Source of the DNA: Halobacterium sp. CBA1132
Lineage (GTDB): Archaea > Halobacteriota > Halobacteria > Halobacteriales > Halobacteriaceae
NCBI RefSeq assembly: GCF_001485535.1
Contig: NZ_BCMZ01000001.1
Span: forward strand, 992,001-1,056,000
Length of the DNA stretch: 64,000 nt
Direction: 5' to 3'
The first letter of the stretch is position 1. Every line of letters begins with the position of its first letter. The notes under the pieces are model-generated. The model worked only from the letters and a program-made list of their open reading frames with translations, made no database searches and was not told where the DNA came from. This document shows, piece after piece, positions 43,441 to 52,263 of this stretch. Position numbers and translations under genes: made by a program.

Positions 43441-44271
43441 ATGTTCGAATTCATCAACGACGAGGAAGCACGCGGTCAGGTGGGGATCGGGACGCTCATC
43501 GTGTTCATCGCGATGGTCCTAGTCGCCGCAATCGCCGCCGGCGTCCTCATCAACACCGCGGGTGTCCTCCAGACGCAAGCCGAGGACACCGGCCAAGACA
43601 GTACCGACCAGGTCGCAAACAACGTCAACATCATCGGCGCAGTCGGTGATGTTGCGAACGCGAGTGCAACTGATACTGCGATCGTCAACGCTAGCAACAA
43701 TATTTCCGACTTCAACACAGAACTTAGTGACTCGGAGGTCCACACGCTCCGCTTGACCGTCCAGAAGTCGCCCGGCGCGGGTGACATCGATCTCTCCGGG
43801 CTGAGCATCCAGTACGTCGGCGGGGATTCCTTCGCGAACCTAATCCACCACACCCAGGCGAAAGCCCCTGCGATCAACGCATCCGATAGCTTCTCTGACG
43901 GGCCGTGGGTGAAGGGTGAAGGCACTGCTGCGTACTTCGTACAAGCGATTACGGCGGACACGGAGACGGACACGGTGATGACAAGCGAGAGCGACCGCTA
44001 CGAGATCGTCATCCCGCTCCAGCAGGTCTACAACTCGAGTGCTGCTATCAGTTCTGGTTCTAAAGCAGCGGGCCAATACATTGAAAGCGTCGAGCAGATT
44101 AATGACTCGGCCTCGAATTATCAGGGCTACGACAACAGCGACCTTGGCCTCCTCGAGGAGAGCGAAAACGTCGAACTAACGATTACCACGGAATCCGGTT
44201 CGCAGCGGTACGCGAATCTGCAGGTTCCTGACTCCCTCATCGGTGAGGGTGGCAGCTCGGTGCAACTCTAA
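43441..44271 (+). CDS. arlA1: Archaellin (major archaellum filament protein), first copy
   Basis: A 276-residue class III signal-peptide protein. The short N-terminus [22 protein letters not shown] (in part) has the ArlK/PibD prepilin peptidase site after ARG, followed by the hydrophobic helix that packs the filament core. The C-terminal ends are beta-rich ([37 protein letters not shown]). About six N-x-S/T sequons suggest glycosylation. It is followed after 9 bp by a second archaellin. In the first 180 nt the two copies differ at only six positions, all silent. Confidence 0.96.
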   Translation: MFEFINDEEARGQVGIGTLIVFIAMVLVAAIAAGVLINTAGVLQTQAEDTGQDSTDQVANNVNIIGAVGDVANASATDTAIVNASNNISDFNTELSDSEVHTLRLTVQKSPGAGDIDLSGLSIQYVGGDSFANLIHHTQAKAPAINASDSFSDGPWVKGEGTAAYFVQAITADTETDTVMTSESDRYEIVIPLQQVYNSSAAISSGSKAAGQYIESVEQINDSASNYQGYDNSDLGLLEESENVELTITTESGSQRYANLQVPDSLIGEGGSSVQL

Positions 44272-44280
44272 TCCAGAATA

Positions 44281-45087
44281 ATGTTTGAATTCATCAACGA
44301 CGAGGAAGCACGCGGTCAGGTGGGGATTGGGACGCTCATCGTGTTCATCGCGATGGTCCTAGTCGCCGCAATCGCCGCCGGCGTCCTCATCAACACCGCA
44401 GGTGTCCTCCAGACGCAGGCCGAGGACACCGGACAGGACAGTACCGACCAGGTCGCAAACAACATCAATATCATCGGCGCTGTCGGTGATATTGCCAATA
44501 CATCCGGAACGACACAAATCGTCGCCAATACGACTGATCAGTCCACTGTACAGAATTTCACGGACTTCAATAATACAACCGATACGCCGAAGGCTCACAC
44601 TATCCGGCTGGCCGTTCAGAAGTCACCGGGAGCCAGCGACATTGACCTCTCGGGACTGAGCATTCAGTACGTCGGTGGGGATTCCTTCGCGAACCTCGTC
44701 CATGCAAGTGAGGCTGAGGCACCGATTACCGTAGACAATACTGGAAGCCCAGACCAAATTAAAGCAGACGGGAACGGTGAACCCGGTTACTTCGTCGGGA
44801 AGATTACTGCAGAAAGTGACGACACGGTGATGACCTCCGAAAGCGATCGATACGAGATCATCATCCCGCTTCAGCAGGCCTACAATAATACTGGGAATGG
44901 GGTCGGCCAGCCTGTTGCTGGTGCCCTCGATTCCAGTGGGACGTACGACAACAGCCAACTCGGGCTCCTCAGTGAGAGCGCGAACGTTGAACTGACGATT
45001 ACGACGGAATCCGGCTCGCAGCGCTACGCGAACCTGCAGATCCCTGACTCGCTCGTTGGCGATGAAGGCAGCACGGTTCCGCTGTAA
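44281..45087 (+). CDS. arlA2: Archaellin, second tandem copy
   Basis: A 268-residue archaellin with the same signal peptide and core helix as the first copy and a matching C-terminal domain ending [11 protein letters not shown]. The central surface-exposed part (about residues 60-100 and 150-235) differs strongly and is richer in Asn, Thr and A+T, with about six sequons. It is co-transcribed with the first copy; no ribosome-binding site is evident in the 9-bp gap. Confidence 0.96.
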   Translation: MFEFINDEEARGQVGIGTLIVFIAMVLVAAIAAGVLINTAGVLQTQAEDTGQDSTDQVANNINIIGAVGDIANTSGTTQIVANTTDQSTVQNFTDFNNTTDTPKAHTIRLAVQKSPGASDIDLSGLSIQYVGGDSFANLVHASEAEAPITVDNTGSPDQIKADGNGEPGYFVGKITAESDDTVMTSESDRYEIIIPLQQAYNNTGNGVGQPVAGALDSSGTYDNSQLGLLSESANVELTITTESGSQRYANLQIPDSLVGDEGSTVPL

Positions 45088-45099
45088 TCGGCTCCGCTC

Positions 45100-45118
45100 G
45101 ATTCTTTACTTTTTGCGC
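45100..45118 (+). terminator. T-rich terminator after the archaellin genes
   Basis: The run attctttactttttgcg starts about 15 bp after the second archaellin stop. T-rich tracts end archaeal transcripts. Confidence 0.55.
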
Positions 45119-45165
45119 GTGACTCTCGTCGAACAGCGATAGCGACAGCAGAACAGACCGAAACG

Positions 45166-45831
45166 CTACTCGGAGGCGTTCGTCGGGGCGGCCGTCGTGG
45201 AGTTGTCCGCGGTCTCGTTCGCGAGCGCCTCGTCCGTGTAGGAGCTACCGAACACCGTGTTCAGCGTCTTGTTCCCGTCCCATTCGCCGCTGTTGTACTT
45301 CTCGACCCACTCGCGGCGCACGAGGTAGCCGTCGGGCTGTTCGGCGGGCTCGCTGGGGTTCTCGATGTGGGCGTGAATGACGTCGGCCTTGTCGCCGCCC
45401 TGCGCGACGTACTCGGCGTACATGCGAACCATCTGACCGACTTCCCGGACGTGCTGGCGCTGCGGTGGGACGTCCTCGACCTCGCCGGCGCGCGTCCGAT
45501 AGGAGATTCTGACGGTGTCGTCGTCGCTGTAGTAGACGAATTCCGTGACGTCGAGGCGGGCGCCCTCCGTGCCGCTGTTTTCGAGGATGTAGTGGAGTTC
45601 ACCGAGCGACGCCGTCCCGTCTTCGTCGGGCTGTTCCGGTTCGATGGCACGACTCTGGTTCCCGTTCGACCCGCCGAGCACGGCGTAGCCGACGCCGAGC
45701 ACCGATCCGAGGCCGATACCGGCGGCGCCGACGACCACTGTCCGTCGAGAGATGCCGAGTGGGCCTTCGTCGTCTCCCTCGGGGGCGGATTCCGGAGGGT
45801 CACTGGGCGTCGAATCGTCGTCTTCGCTCAT
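45166..45831 (-). CDS. Conserved haloarchaeal Tat-exported protein of unknown function
   Basis: A 221-residue protein. An acidic N-terminus precedes a twin-arginine motif and hydrophobic stretch (ISRRTVVVGAAGIGLGSVLG, residues about 28-50). The exported part contains YRTRAGEVEDVPPQRQHVREVGQMV and ends in a Thr/Asn-rich tail with sequons. No family is recognised. The longer upstream reading is antisense to the HEAT gene. A TATA-like CATATACG lies about 27 nt upstream of the ATG. Confidence 0.75.
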   Translation of the reverse strand: MSEDDDSTPSDPPESAPEGDDEGPLGISRRTVVVGAAGIGLGSVLGVGYAVLGGSNGNQSRAIEPEQPDEDGTASLGELHYILENSGTEGARLDVTEFVYYSDDDTVRISYRTRAGEVEDVPPQRQHVREVGQMVRMYAEYVAQGGDKADVIHAHIENPSEPAEQPDGYLVRREWVEKYNSGEWDGNKTLNTVFGSSYTDEALANETADNSTTAAPTNASE

Positions 45832-45970
45832 GGCCGCGCCTATGCGACCGGCGTATATGTCGCTTGGGCCCTCCTGTTGGCGCGTCGAACAGTCTCGCGT
45901 GGGTTCCGGGGGAGGTGTCGGCCCGAGCCACCGACACCAACTTATGCGTTCTCTCCGTAGCGTTTCGGTA

Positions 45971-47191
45971 GTGCCATCGCTGTACGGGCTCGAACGCTCC
46001 GGTGACGTCGAGAAGCTCGTCGAACTGCTCCGGGAGAGCGAGAAGGAGACGGTTCGGCGCCGCGCAGCCGAGATTCTGGGCAACCTCGACGAGCCGGAGT
46101 CGGAGGGGTTGGACGCGCTCGTGGAGGCGATGAGCGACGAGAACCCGGCAGTGCGTGCGACAGCCATCGACGCGCTCACGCAACAGGAAGCGGTCGAGGC
46201 CCTGATGAAGGGGCTTGGGCAGTCCGTCCCCGAGAGCGGGGCGACGTGGGCGCAGGCCGAGGCGTTCGTTGAGCGTCTGGGCGCCGACACCGTGGAACTG
46301 CGGATGGCGTCCGCGAACGTGCTGGGGCTGTTGGGCGTCGAGGACGCGGCGAAGCCGCTTGCTCAGCGACTGCAGGCAGAACCGCATCCGGAGGTCCGTG
46401 CGCGGATTGCGCGCGCGCTCGGTCGGGTCGGCGACCCCTCAGTCGCGGGCGTGCTCGTCGAACACTTAGACGGGCAGCCACTGGGGGTGCGCCGGGAGGC
46501 CGCCGAATCGCTCGGTCGGCTGAACGGTCCGACAGCCCTGCAGGGGCTGTTGCAGGTCGTCGACGACGACAGCGAGGAGATGCGCCGGACAGCGGTGAGT
46601 TCGCTCGGCCAGTTCGAGAACGCCAAGCCCGTCGACGCGCTCGTCGAGCGGTTGGGCGACGAGAGCGACTTGGTGCGTCGCGCGGCGGTGTTCTCGCTCA
46701 TCGAGATTCTGTCGAACGTCCCGCCGGACCGCAGCCACGAACTCCGGGAGACCATCGTCGACCGGATGGCCGCGCGAAGCGACCCCTCCATCGTGGCGTC
46801 GCTGGTGGAGATTATCGACGAGGGCACCCAGATTCACCAGCGCCGGAACGCGGTGTGGATGCTCGGTCGCGTCGCGGGCGACAAGTCGACGAAGATAGAC
46901 GCCGTGGAGGCGCTCCGTGACGTGCTCGGCGAGGACGACGAGCTCATCTCGCAGTTCGCGTCCACGGGGCTGGCGGAAATCGGCGGTCGGATGGTGGAGA
47001 CGGCGCTGCTGGAGGTCATCGAGACCGACGAGTACGGCGAGGACGCGGTCGCGATGGCGGCGTTCGCGCTCGGGAAGGTCGGCGGCGACCGCTCGCGCAA
47101 GCGCCTCGAGAAGCTCGTCGACGAGACGGAGAACGCGGAGGTGCGGCGGCGGGCGTTCTCCGCGATTTCGAAGCTCGGCGGCCACTCCTGA
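45971..47191 (+). CDS. HEAT/PBS-lyase repeat protein of the archaellum-chemotaxis island
   Basis: A 406-residue protein made almost wholly of HEAT-like helical repeats (RRRAAEILGNLDEP, NPAVRATAIDALTQQ, HPEVRARIARALGRVGDPSV, GVRREAAESLGRLNGPTAL and so on). From memory, H. salinarum has a HEAT-like protein (OE2401F) at this place that binds CheF and Che proteins. The start is probably the GTG at 45971, because the element cttatgcg at 45941 sits at TATA distance; an in-frame ATG at 45944 is the alternative. Confidence 0.85.
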   Translation: MPSLYGLERSGDVEKLVELLRESEKETVRRRAAEILGNLDEPESEGLDALVEAMSDENPAVRATAIDALTQQEAVEALMKGLGQSVPESGATWAQAEAFVERLGADTVELRMASANVLGLLGVEDAAKPLAQRLQAEPHPEVRARIARALGRVGDPSVAGVLVEHLDGQPLGVRREAAESLGRLNGPTALQGLLQVVDDDSEEMRRTAVSSLGQFENAKPVDALVERLGDESDLVRRAAVFSLIEILSNVPPDRSHELRETIVDRMAARSDPSIVASLVEIIDEGTQIHQRRNAVWMLGRVAGDKSTKIDAVEALRDVLGEDDELISQFASTGLAEIGGRMVETALLEVIETDEYGEDAVAMAAFALGKVGGDRSRKRLEKLVDETENAEVRRRAFSAISKLGGHS

Positions 47192-47251
47192 CGGGGCGTC
47201 GATGGGAGGGCGCCAGTCCCGTATCCCGATTTCAAATCCGAGAATCGCACG

Positions 47252-47262
47252 CAAAACGTTAT
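47252..47262 (+). promoter_or_regulatory. TATA box of the leader ORF-cheF unit
   Basis: acgttatatgc lies about 30 nt upstream of the ATG of the short leader ORF and over 100 nt upstream of cheF, so transcription should begin at or just before the leader ORF. Confidence 0.6.
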
Positions 47263-47291
47263 ATGCGCCAGCGGAATAAGTTCCGCAAGTA

Positions 47292-47369
47292 ATGAGTACG
47301 GACGCGTCGGGCAGGCAGACAAGCGACGGGGTCGGGACGCCCGCACGTCCGCTGGAGGAGGCGAAATGA
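47292..47369 (+). CDS. 25-codon leader ORF translationally coupled to cheF
   Basis: ATG AGT ACG at 47292 opens a 25-residue reading frame (MSTDASGRQTSDGV, ending PLEEAK) whose TGA overlaps the ATG of cheF as ATGA. The TATA box at 47252-47262 is spaced for a leaderless start at this ATG. Translation of cheF may thus depend on ribosomes loaded on the leader. Whether the peptide itself has a function is unknown. Confidence 0.5.
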   Translation: MSTDASGRQTSDGVGTPARPLEEAK

Positions 47370-48235
47370 GCGAGTCCGAGTACAAGATAGCCGACGGCGC
47401 GGGTAAGTTCCTGCAGGCGGTCAAGGAGGGGCGCCGGATGAAGGACGCCGAGTGGACGAACGGCCGCATCCTCTTGTCGAACAAGCGCGTCGTCCTCGCG
47501 GGCAACGACGGGAAGCGGAGTCTCCCGCTGTCGGACGTGTCGGGACTGAGCGGCCGCCACGACGTCAATCAGACGGTCGCGAAGGTCAGCGACTACGTGA
47601 GCATTCGGATGAGCTCCGAGAGCGTCGTGTTGATCTCGATGGGGGAGAACACCGAGCAGTTCGAGACCAAACTCTACGGCGCGTTGCTCGACCAGACGGA
47701 ACTGCTGGTAAAACACCCGGCGGTGAAAGGCGGGGTCGTGCAAGACGAGTCCTTCGAGCGCGCGCGAATCAAAGTCGACGACGAACAGTTGAGCGTCGCG
47801 ATGCAGAACGGGTCGTTCGTCTCCGTGGACCTCGACGACGTCGGTTCCGCCGAGGCCGCCTCCTTGGACGTGCAAGGCGAGAAGAGCCCCGTGCTGAAAG
47901 TCGAGCACACCGTCGAGGACACGAGCGTGCAGACGTACTTCTCCAGTGACTCGCACACGTGTTCGATTCTGGAGTCGCTGCTGACGAAGGAAGCCGAGAA
48001 GAGTCAGGGGTCGGTGGAGCTCTCCGAGACGGAGAAGCGCGTGCTGATGGCGGTGTACTCGGGGGTGTCGTCGTTCGAGATTCCGGACTTCCTCGGGATG
48101 GACGTCGACGAAGTCGAGTCCATCTTCGACCGGCTCATCGAAGTCGACGTGCTCGAAGAGGTGCGCAAGCGCCGCGAGGTCACGATGAAGACCCGTGGCC
48201 GCAACATCGCCAGCGAAGCAATCAACGAGGAGTAG
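47366..48235 (+). CDS. cheF: Chemotaxis-archaellum adaptor CheF
   Basis: A 289-residue member of the DUF439 family. CheF proteins in H. salinarum link CheY and other Che proteins to the archaellum switch. Seen are an N-terminal PH-like beta region (GRILLSNKRVVLAGNDGKRSLPLSDVSGL in part), LLVKHPAVKGGVVQDESFERARI, and a C-terminal winged-helix-like part (LMAVYSGVSSFEIPDFLGMDVDEVESIFDRL in part). It is the first of two paralogues, here convergent to the second. The start overlaps the leader ORF. Confidence 0.9.
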   Translation: MSESEYKIADGAGKFLQAVKEGRRMKDAEWTNGRILLSNKRVVLAGNDGKRSLPLSDVSGLSGRHDVNQTVAKVSDYVSIRMSSESVVLISMGENTEQFETKLYGALLDQTELLVKHPAVKGGVVQDESFERARIKVDDEQLSVAMQNGSFVSVDLDDVGSAEAASLDVQGEKSPVLKVEHTVEDTSVQTYFSSDSHTCSILESLLTKEAEKSQGSVELSETEKRVLMAVYSGVSSFEIPDFLGMDVDEVESIFDRLIEVDVLEEVRKRREVTMKTRGRNIASEAINEE

Positions 48236-48264
48236 CGCGCCGTTCGGCGCCGCGGACTGCCGAG

Positions 48265-48350
48265 CCGGCTACATATTGACGTCTTCGATGTGTTCGCTGA
48301 CAGCGGCCCGGCTACATATTGACGTCTTCGATGTGTTCGCTGACAGCGGC
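48265..48350. repeat. Perfect 43-bp tandem duplication at the end of the second cheF
   Basis: Positions 48265-48307 and 48308-48350 are identical over 43 bp. The second copy contains the last twelve or so codons and stop of the minus-strand cheF; the first lies just beyond its stop. A further 5 bp (ccggc) continue the match. Since 43 is not a multiple of three and the extra copy lies after the stop, the protein is unchanged. Confidence 0.9.
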
Positions 48351-49175
48351 CCGGCCCATCGACGTGAGGTGGACGCCGTCGTCGTCGCGGACGAGTGCTT
48401 TCTCGATGAGGTCGTTGAGGAACATCGTGAGCTGGCTCGCGTCGACGCCGAGGACGGTCGCGAGGTCGGCGTTCGAGCCGCCGGAGTAGATGGCGATCAG
48501 CGCTTCGATTTCCTCGTCGGTGAGTTCGACGTCCGCCAGTTCCTGCTTGAGTTTCGTGTACCGCAGGCGGATGAACCGCCCGAGGAGGTTCATCTCCCGC
48601 CCGGAGTCGAGCGCGATTTCGGTGGTCACGGCGCCGGTCGCCCCCATGTGGCGCACGGAGAGCAGTTGGCGCGTGCTCCCGCCGAGTTCGCGCTCGACGC
48701 GCTCGAAGTGCGTGACCGTGGAGACGTCGATTTCGGTGGCGGCGTCCCCTCGGAGTTCGACAGTGCCCGGTGAGACGGCCAGTTTCGCCGATTCGAAGGG
48801 CTGGTCGGTGATTCGGCCGCCGCGGCGCGCGGGGTGTTTGACGTGGGCCGCCGACCCGTTCAGCAAGCCCTTGAACACGAGGATGACGAATCGTTCGACG
48901 GTGTCGCCGGCGCCCTCGATGACGGCGACGTGGCGCTCGCCGTCGCGCTCGTAGGCGACGGTGACGGTGTCGTCGAAGAACTCCGCGAGGTCGCCGGGCG
49001 CGGTGTCGTGTTGGACGTCGAAGACGCCCTTGAGGGGAATGGTGATGCGGTCGCTGTCGGTCGCGAGTACGATGCGGCGCTTGCTCATCACGACGCGCCC
49101 GCGCACGGGTTCGGCGTGCGTGGCCGTGTCGGGAATGAACGACGTGACGAAGTCCGCGATAGCTGATTCCGACAT
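48312..49175 (-). CDS. cheF2: Chemotaxis-archaellum adaptor CheF, second paralogue
   Basis: A 287-residue paralogue of the upstream CheF with the same layout: GRVVMSKRRIVLATDSDRITIPLKGVFDV (in part), HVKHPARRGGRITDQPFESAKL, and C-terminal LIAIYSGGSNADLATVLGVDASQLTMFLNDL (in part). It heads the minus-strand side that faces the che operon and presumably also bridges CheY and the ArlCDE ring. It ends inside a 43-bp tandem duplication. Confidence 0.9.
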   Translation of the reverse strand: MSESAIADFVTSFIPDTATHAEPVRGRVVMSKRRIVLATDSDRITIPLKGVFDVQHDTAPGDLAEFFDDTVTVAYERDGERHVAVIEGAGDTVERFVILVFKGLLNGSAAHVKHPARRGGRITDQPFESAKLAVSPGTVELRGDAATEIDVSTVTHFERVERELGGSTRQLLSVRHMGATGAVTTEIALDSGREMNLLGRFIRLRYTKLKQELADVELTDEEIEALIAIYSGGSNADLATVLGVDASQLTMFLNDLIEKALVRDDDGVHLTSMGRAAVSEHIEDVNM

Positions 49176-49234
49176 CCCCCTGTATGGGGAGTAGTTGGTC
49201 AGTCAGGTAGAATAAGCGTTACTCCTCGCCGCGG

Positions 49235-50038
49235 TCAGTCCTCGGACAGCCGACGGTAGATGCGGATGCGTGGGTCGGCGGCCTCGAAGCGCTCCTTGAC
49301 GCCGCTCGGGAGCGTCTCCGTCTGTCCGAGCACGAGGTGGCCGCCCGGGCGCAGCGACGCGCTGACGGTGTCGAGGATGGGGCGTTTGTACTGCTTGTCG
49401 ATGTAGATGCAGACGTTCCGACAGCACACCAAGTCGAAGCCCGACTTGGGGTCGTCGGTGATGAGGTCGTGGCGTTCGAACGTCACGAGGTCTTTGACGT
49501 GGTCGGCGACGACAAAGCCGTCGTCGCCCTGCTCGTCGACGTACGCCATCGGGTCGTCGAGGAAGCCCAGTTGCTCGCGGATGTCTGCGGTGCGCGTGCT
49601 CTGGTAGTAGCCTTGGCGCGCGCGGTCGAGGGCGTCCTCGTCGATGTCGGTGGCGAGAATATCGACGTCCCGCGGCGAGAGGCCGGCGTCGAGCGCGAGC
49701 ATCGCCAGCGAGTACGGCTCGCGGCCGTCCGCGCACGCCGCCGACCAGATGGAGACCGACGACTGGTCGGCGGCGGTCTCCACGAGGACGTCTTCGAGCG
49801 CGGCCCACACCTTCCGGTCCCGGAAGAACTGCGTGACGTTGACGCTGAGCGTGTCCAGCAGTTCGGCGCGCTCGTCGCGGTCCTCGCGGAGCACGTCGAG
49901 GTACTCGGCGTACGTGTCGGCGTCCTGGCGGCGCATCCGCGCGGAGACGCGGCGGTCGAGGTAGGCGTCGTCGTAGTAGCTGGTCGCGAACGTCGTCTCG
50001 CGCTCGACGAACGCCAGCAGGTCTTCGAAGTCTGTCAA
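49235..50038 (-). CDS. cheR: Chemotaxis protein methyltransferase CheR
   Basis: A 267-residue SAM-dependent enzyme that methylates transducer glutamates. The N-terminal helical domain includes [19 protein letters not shown]; the SAM domain has [38 protein letters not shown] and [13 protein letters not shown]. Its start is a TTG at 50038 that overlaps the cheD stop codon; no better in-frame start is present, so translation probably depends on coupling. Confidence 0.94.
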   Translation of the reverse strand: MTDFEDLLAFVERETTFATSYYDDAYLDRRVSARMRRQDADTYAEYLDVLREDRDERAELLDTLSVNVTQFFRDRKVWAALEDVLVETAADQSSVSIWSAACADGREPYSLAMLALDAGLSPRDVDILATDIDEDALDRARQGYYQSTRTADIREQLGFLDDPMAYVDEQGDDGFVVADHVKDLVTFERHDLITDDPKSGFDLVCCRNVCIYIDKQYKRPILDTVSASLRPGGHLVLGQTETLPSGVKERFEAADPRIRIYRRLSED

Positions 50039-50511
50039 ATCACGTTCACCCCGTCGACGCGGTCTATCTGCACGTCACCGCTCGCGGGGGAAAAGGTCAC
50101 CGACCGTCCCGTACTGCCGCCGGTCTCGCTTGCGAGCAACGGCACGCCGGCGTCTTCGAGCGCGCGCTCGGCGGCGTCGACGTTTCGGTCGCCGATGGCG
50201 TCGCCGACGGAGATGTCCAGCATCGCGGAGCCACCGACCAGTTTCGCCGCGACGTTGTCGGGGTCGGCGCCGCGGCGGTACATCGCCGCGAGCATCTCGT
50301 CGAGGCCGGAGTCGACGTACTTCGCGGGCGTCTCGGCGGGCGACGGCGCGGCGGGCAGCATCGCGTGCAGCAGTCCCCCGACCGACGCGCCCTCGTCGTA
50401 GACTGCGACTGCGACGCAGGAACCAAGCCCGCTCGTGACGAGGGTGTCGTCGCCGTCGGTCACGCGCCAGTCGGCGACGCTCACGCGCGCCTTCTGCGCC
50501 TCGCTGCTCAC
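50035..50511 (-). CDS. cheD: Chemoreceptor glutamine deamidase CheD
   Basis: A 158-residue CheD that deamidates transducer glutamines and works with CheC. The catalytic elements are visible in [16 protein letters not shown] (Cys) and GGLLHAMLP (His), followed by [10 protein letters not shown]. The start is a GTG at 50511 overlapping the stop of the upstream cheC-like gene as GTGA. Confidence 0.93.
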   Translation of the reverse strand: MSSEAQKARVSVADWRVTDGDDTLVTSGLGSCVAVAVYDEGASVGGLLHAMLPAAPSPAETPAKYVDSGLDEMLAAMYRRGADPDNVAAKLVGGSAMLDISVGDAIGDRNVDAAERALEDAGVPLLASETGGSTGRSVTFSPASGDVQIDRVDGVNVI

Positions 50512-51674
50512 GACTCCTCACCCCGGTACTCCGGCGGGTACTCCGGGTCCGCGTCGTCCGCGGAGAGCGCGCCCGCGATTTCGGCGACGGTGTCGGCGTC
50601 CTCGGGACTGGGGAACGCGCAGACGCGACACGTCAGGTCGTCGCTGAGCGCGACCGTGGCGTCGACGACGGCGACGGTGTCGGCGTGACGGCCGTAGGCC
50701 GCGGCGACCGTGTCCAGCACCGCACGCCCGTCGTCGTGGACGTGCGACGGCGTGGAGACGTCGATAGTAGCGTCGAGCGCGTTCGCCCAGCCGTCGAGGA
50801 CGCCGCTGGCGGTGACGTTCCCGAGTTCCGCGATGGCGCTCTCCGCGAGCGCCGGGTCCGGGTCCTCGCCGGGAACGAGCGCGTCCGCGACGGCGCCGGA
50901 CTCGTCCTCGTCGAAGAGCACCGCGAGGACGGTGTTCACGGGGCCGTCGCTCTCGAAGACGGCGCCCTCGTAGGCGGCGTCGTCGAGCAGCGACGGCACG
51001 TCCTCGACGGGCACGAAGTCGAAGTGGGATTCGACGGTGTCCGGGTCGATGCCGGTCATCGCGGCGAGGTGGTCGGCGACGGCGTCCGCACTGTGCGCAG
51101 TCAGTTGCGCGTAGGCCGCGAGCGCGTCCGCCGAGAGCGCGTCGTCGGCGCCGAGGTAGTCGACGAACTCGTCGGCCGCCGGCAGCACCGCGAACCGGCA
51201 GACGCCGTCCACGCCCGCGAGACCGATGCGGCTCTCGAAGACGAACGCGGCGCCGTCGACCACGGCCACGTCGTCGACGAGCGCGTCGTCGCCGTCGACC
51301 GCCTGCGGCGGCTGGATGTCGATGGTCTCGTCGGCTCGTTCGGCCCAGCCGTCGACGAACCCGCTGGTGAGAATGTTCGCGACTTCCGCGAGTGCGTCCT
51401 CCCCCATCCCGGTCTCCTCGCCGACGCGCTCCGCGAACGACGCCTCGAAGGAGACGAGCGCGCGACCCGCGAGCGCGCCGTCGAACGGCACCGCGATGCG
51501 GGTGGCTGCGTCGCCGAGGAACGCCGCGAGTCCGTCGGCGTCGACGAGCGTGGTCCGGGAGAGTTCGCAGTGCGCGGGGACGCCGGTCAGGGTTTCGAGC
51601 GCGTCGGCCGCGCGCTGGCCGCCTTCCGCGCCCGTGTGGCTGAACGACGCCAGCGAGTCCAGGTCGACGCGCAT
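50508..51674 (-). CDS. cheC: CheC-family phosphatase, long two-domain form
   Basis: A 388-residue protein with two CheC-like units. Each has a phosphatase-type helix: EDALAEVANILTSGFVDGWAE in the first and AESAIAELGNVTASGVLDGWAN in the second (E-x-x-N pattern). Such proteins remove phosphate from CheY. It overlaps the adjacent single-domain cheC stop by one base (TGATG). Confidence 0.88.
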   Translation of the reverse strand: MRVDLDSLASFSHTGAEGGQRAADALETLTGVPAHCELSRTTLVDADGLAAFLGDAATRIAVPFDGALAGRALVSFEASFAERVGEETGMGEDALAEVANILTSGFVDGWAERADETIDIQPPQAVDGDDALVDDVAVVDGAAFVFESRIGLAGVDGVCRFAVLPAADEFVDYLGADDALSADALAAYAQLTAHSADAVADHLAAMTGIDPDTVESHFDFVPVEDVPSLLDDAAYEGAVFESDGPVNTVLAVLFDEDESGAVADALVPGEDPDPALAESAIAELGNVTASGVLDGWANALDATIDVSTPSHVHDDGRAVLDTVAAAYGRHADTVAVVDATVALSDDLTCRVCAFPSPEDADTVAEIAGALSADDADPEYPPEYRGEES

Positions 51675-52261
51675 CAGATGCTGTTTATCATCGAGACGAA
51701 CTCTTCGATGTCCGGGAACGAGTAAATCTTGGCCTCGATGTCGGCGTCCGGCGCGGACAGCGTGGCGTCGAACACCATCGCGATCTCGTGCTCGCCGGGG
51801 TCGACGCAGTGCGCGACGATGTCGTCGCCCGAGGCCCGGAAGAGGTTCGGCGTGGAGATGTCGATGGTGCGCCCGAGCACGTTCGCCCAGCCGTCGATGA
51901 ACCCGCTGGTCATGATGTTGCCGACCTCCTGAATCGCCGAGCGCTCCATGTCGCTGTACGCGCCGCCGTCGCTCTCGATGCCGCCCATCATCGTGGACGC
52001 GACGCGGCGCGCGCTCGCGTCGTCGAACAGCACGAGCACGGAGCCGTAGGGCTTCTCGGTCAGCGGGACGTTGACGCCGACCTGCTTCTGGTTGCCGAGG
52101 TGGGCGCCGAGGTCCTCGACGTCGAGGACGTTGATTTTCGTGATCTCCATCTCCGTCTCGACGCCGGTGAGCTGGCTGAGGTTGTCCGCCACCGTCGACG
52201 CGCCCTCGCGGGCGAGTTCGTTCACCGTCTGTAACCGCCGGATGTCTATCATCGTGCTCAT
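51674..52261 (-). CDS. cheC: CheC-family CheY-P phosphatase
   Basis: A 195-residue CheC. The phosphatase signature is SDMERSAIQEVGNIMTSGFIDGWANVLG; the N-terminal part reads ELAREGASTVADNLSQLTGVETEMEITKINV (both in part in family alignments). It is second in a cheA-cheC-cheC-cheD-cheR run, 2 bp after cheA. Confidence 0.92.
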   Translation of the reverse strand: MSTMIDIRRLQTVNELAREGASTVADNLSQLTGVETEMEITKINVLDVEDLGAHLGNQKQVGVNVPLTEKPYGSVLVLFDDASARRVASTMMGGIESDGGAYSDMERSAIQEVGNIMTSGFIDGWANVLGRTIDISTPNLFRASGDDIVAHCVDPGEHEIAMVFDATLSAPDADIEAKIYSFPDIEEFVSMINSI

Positions 52262-52263
52262 GG

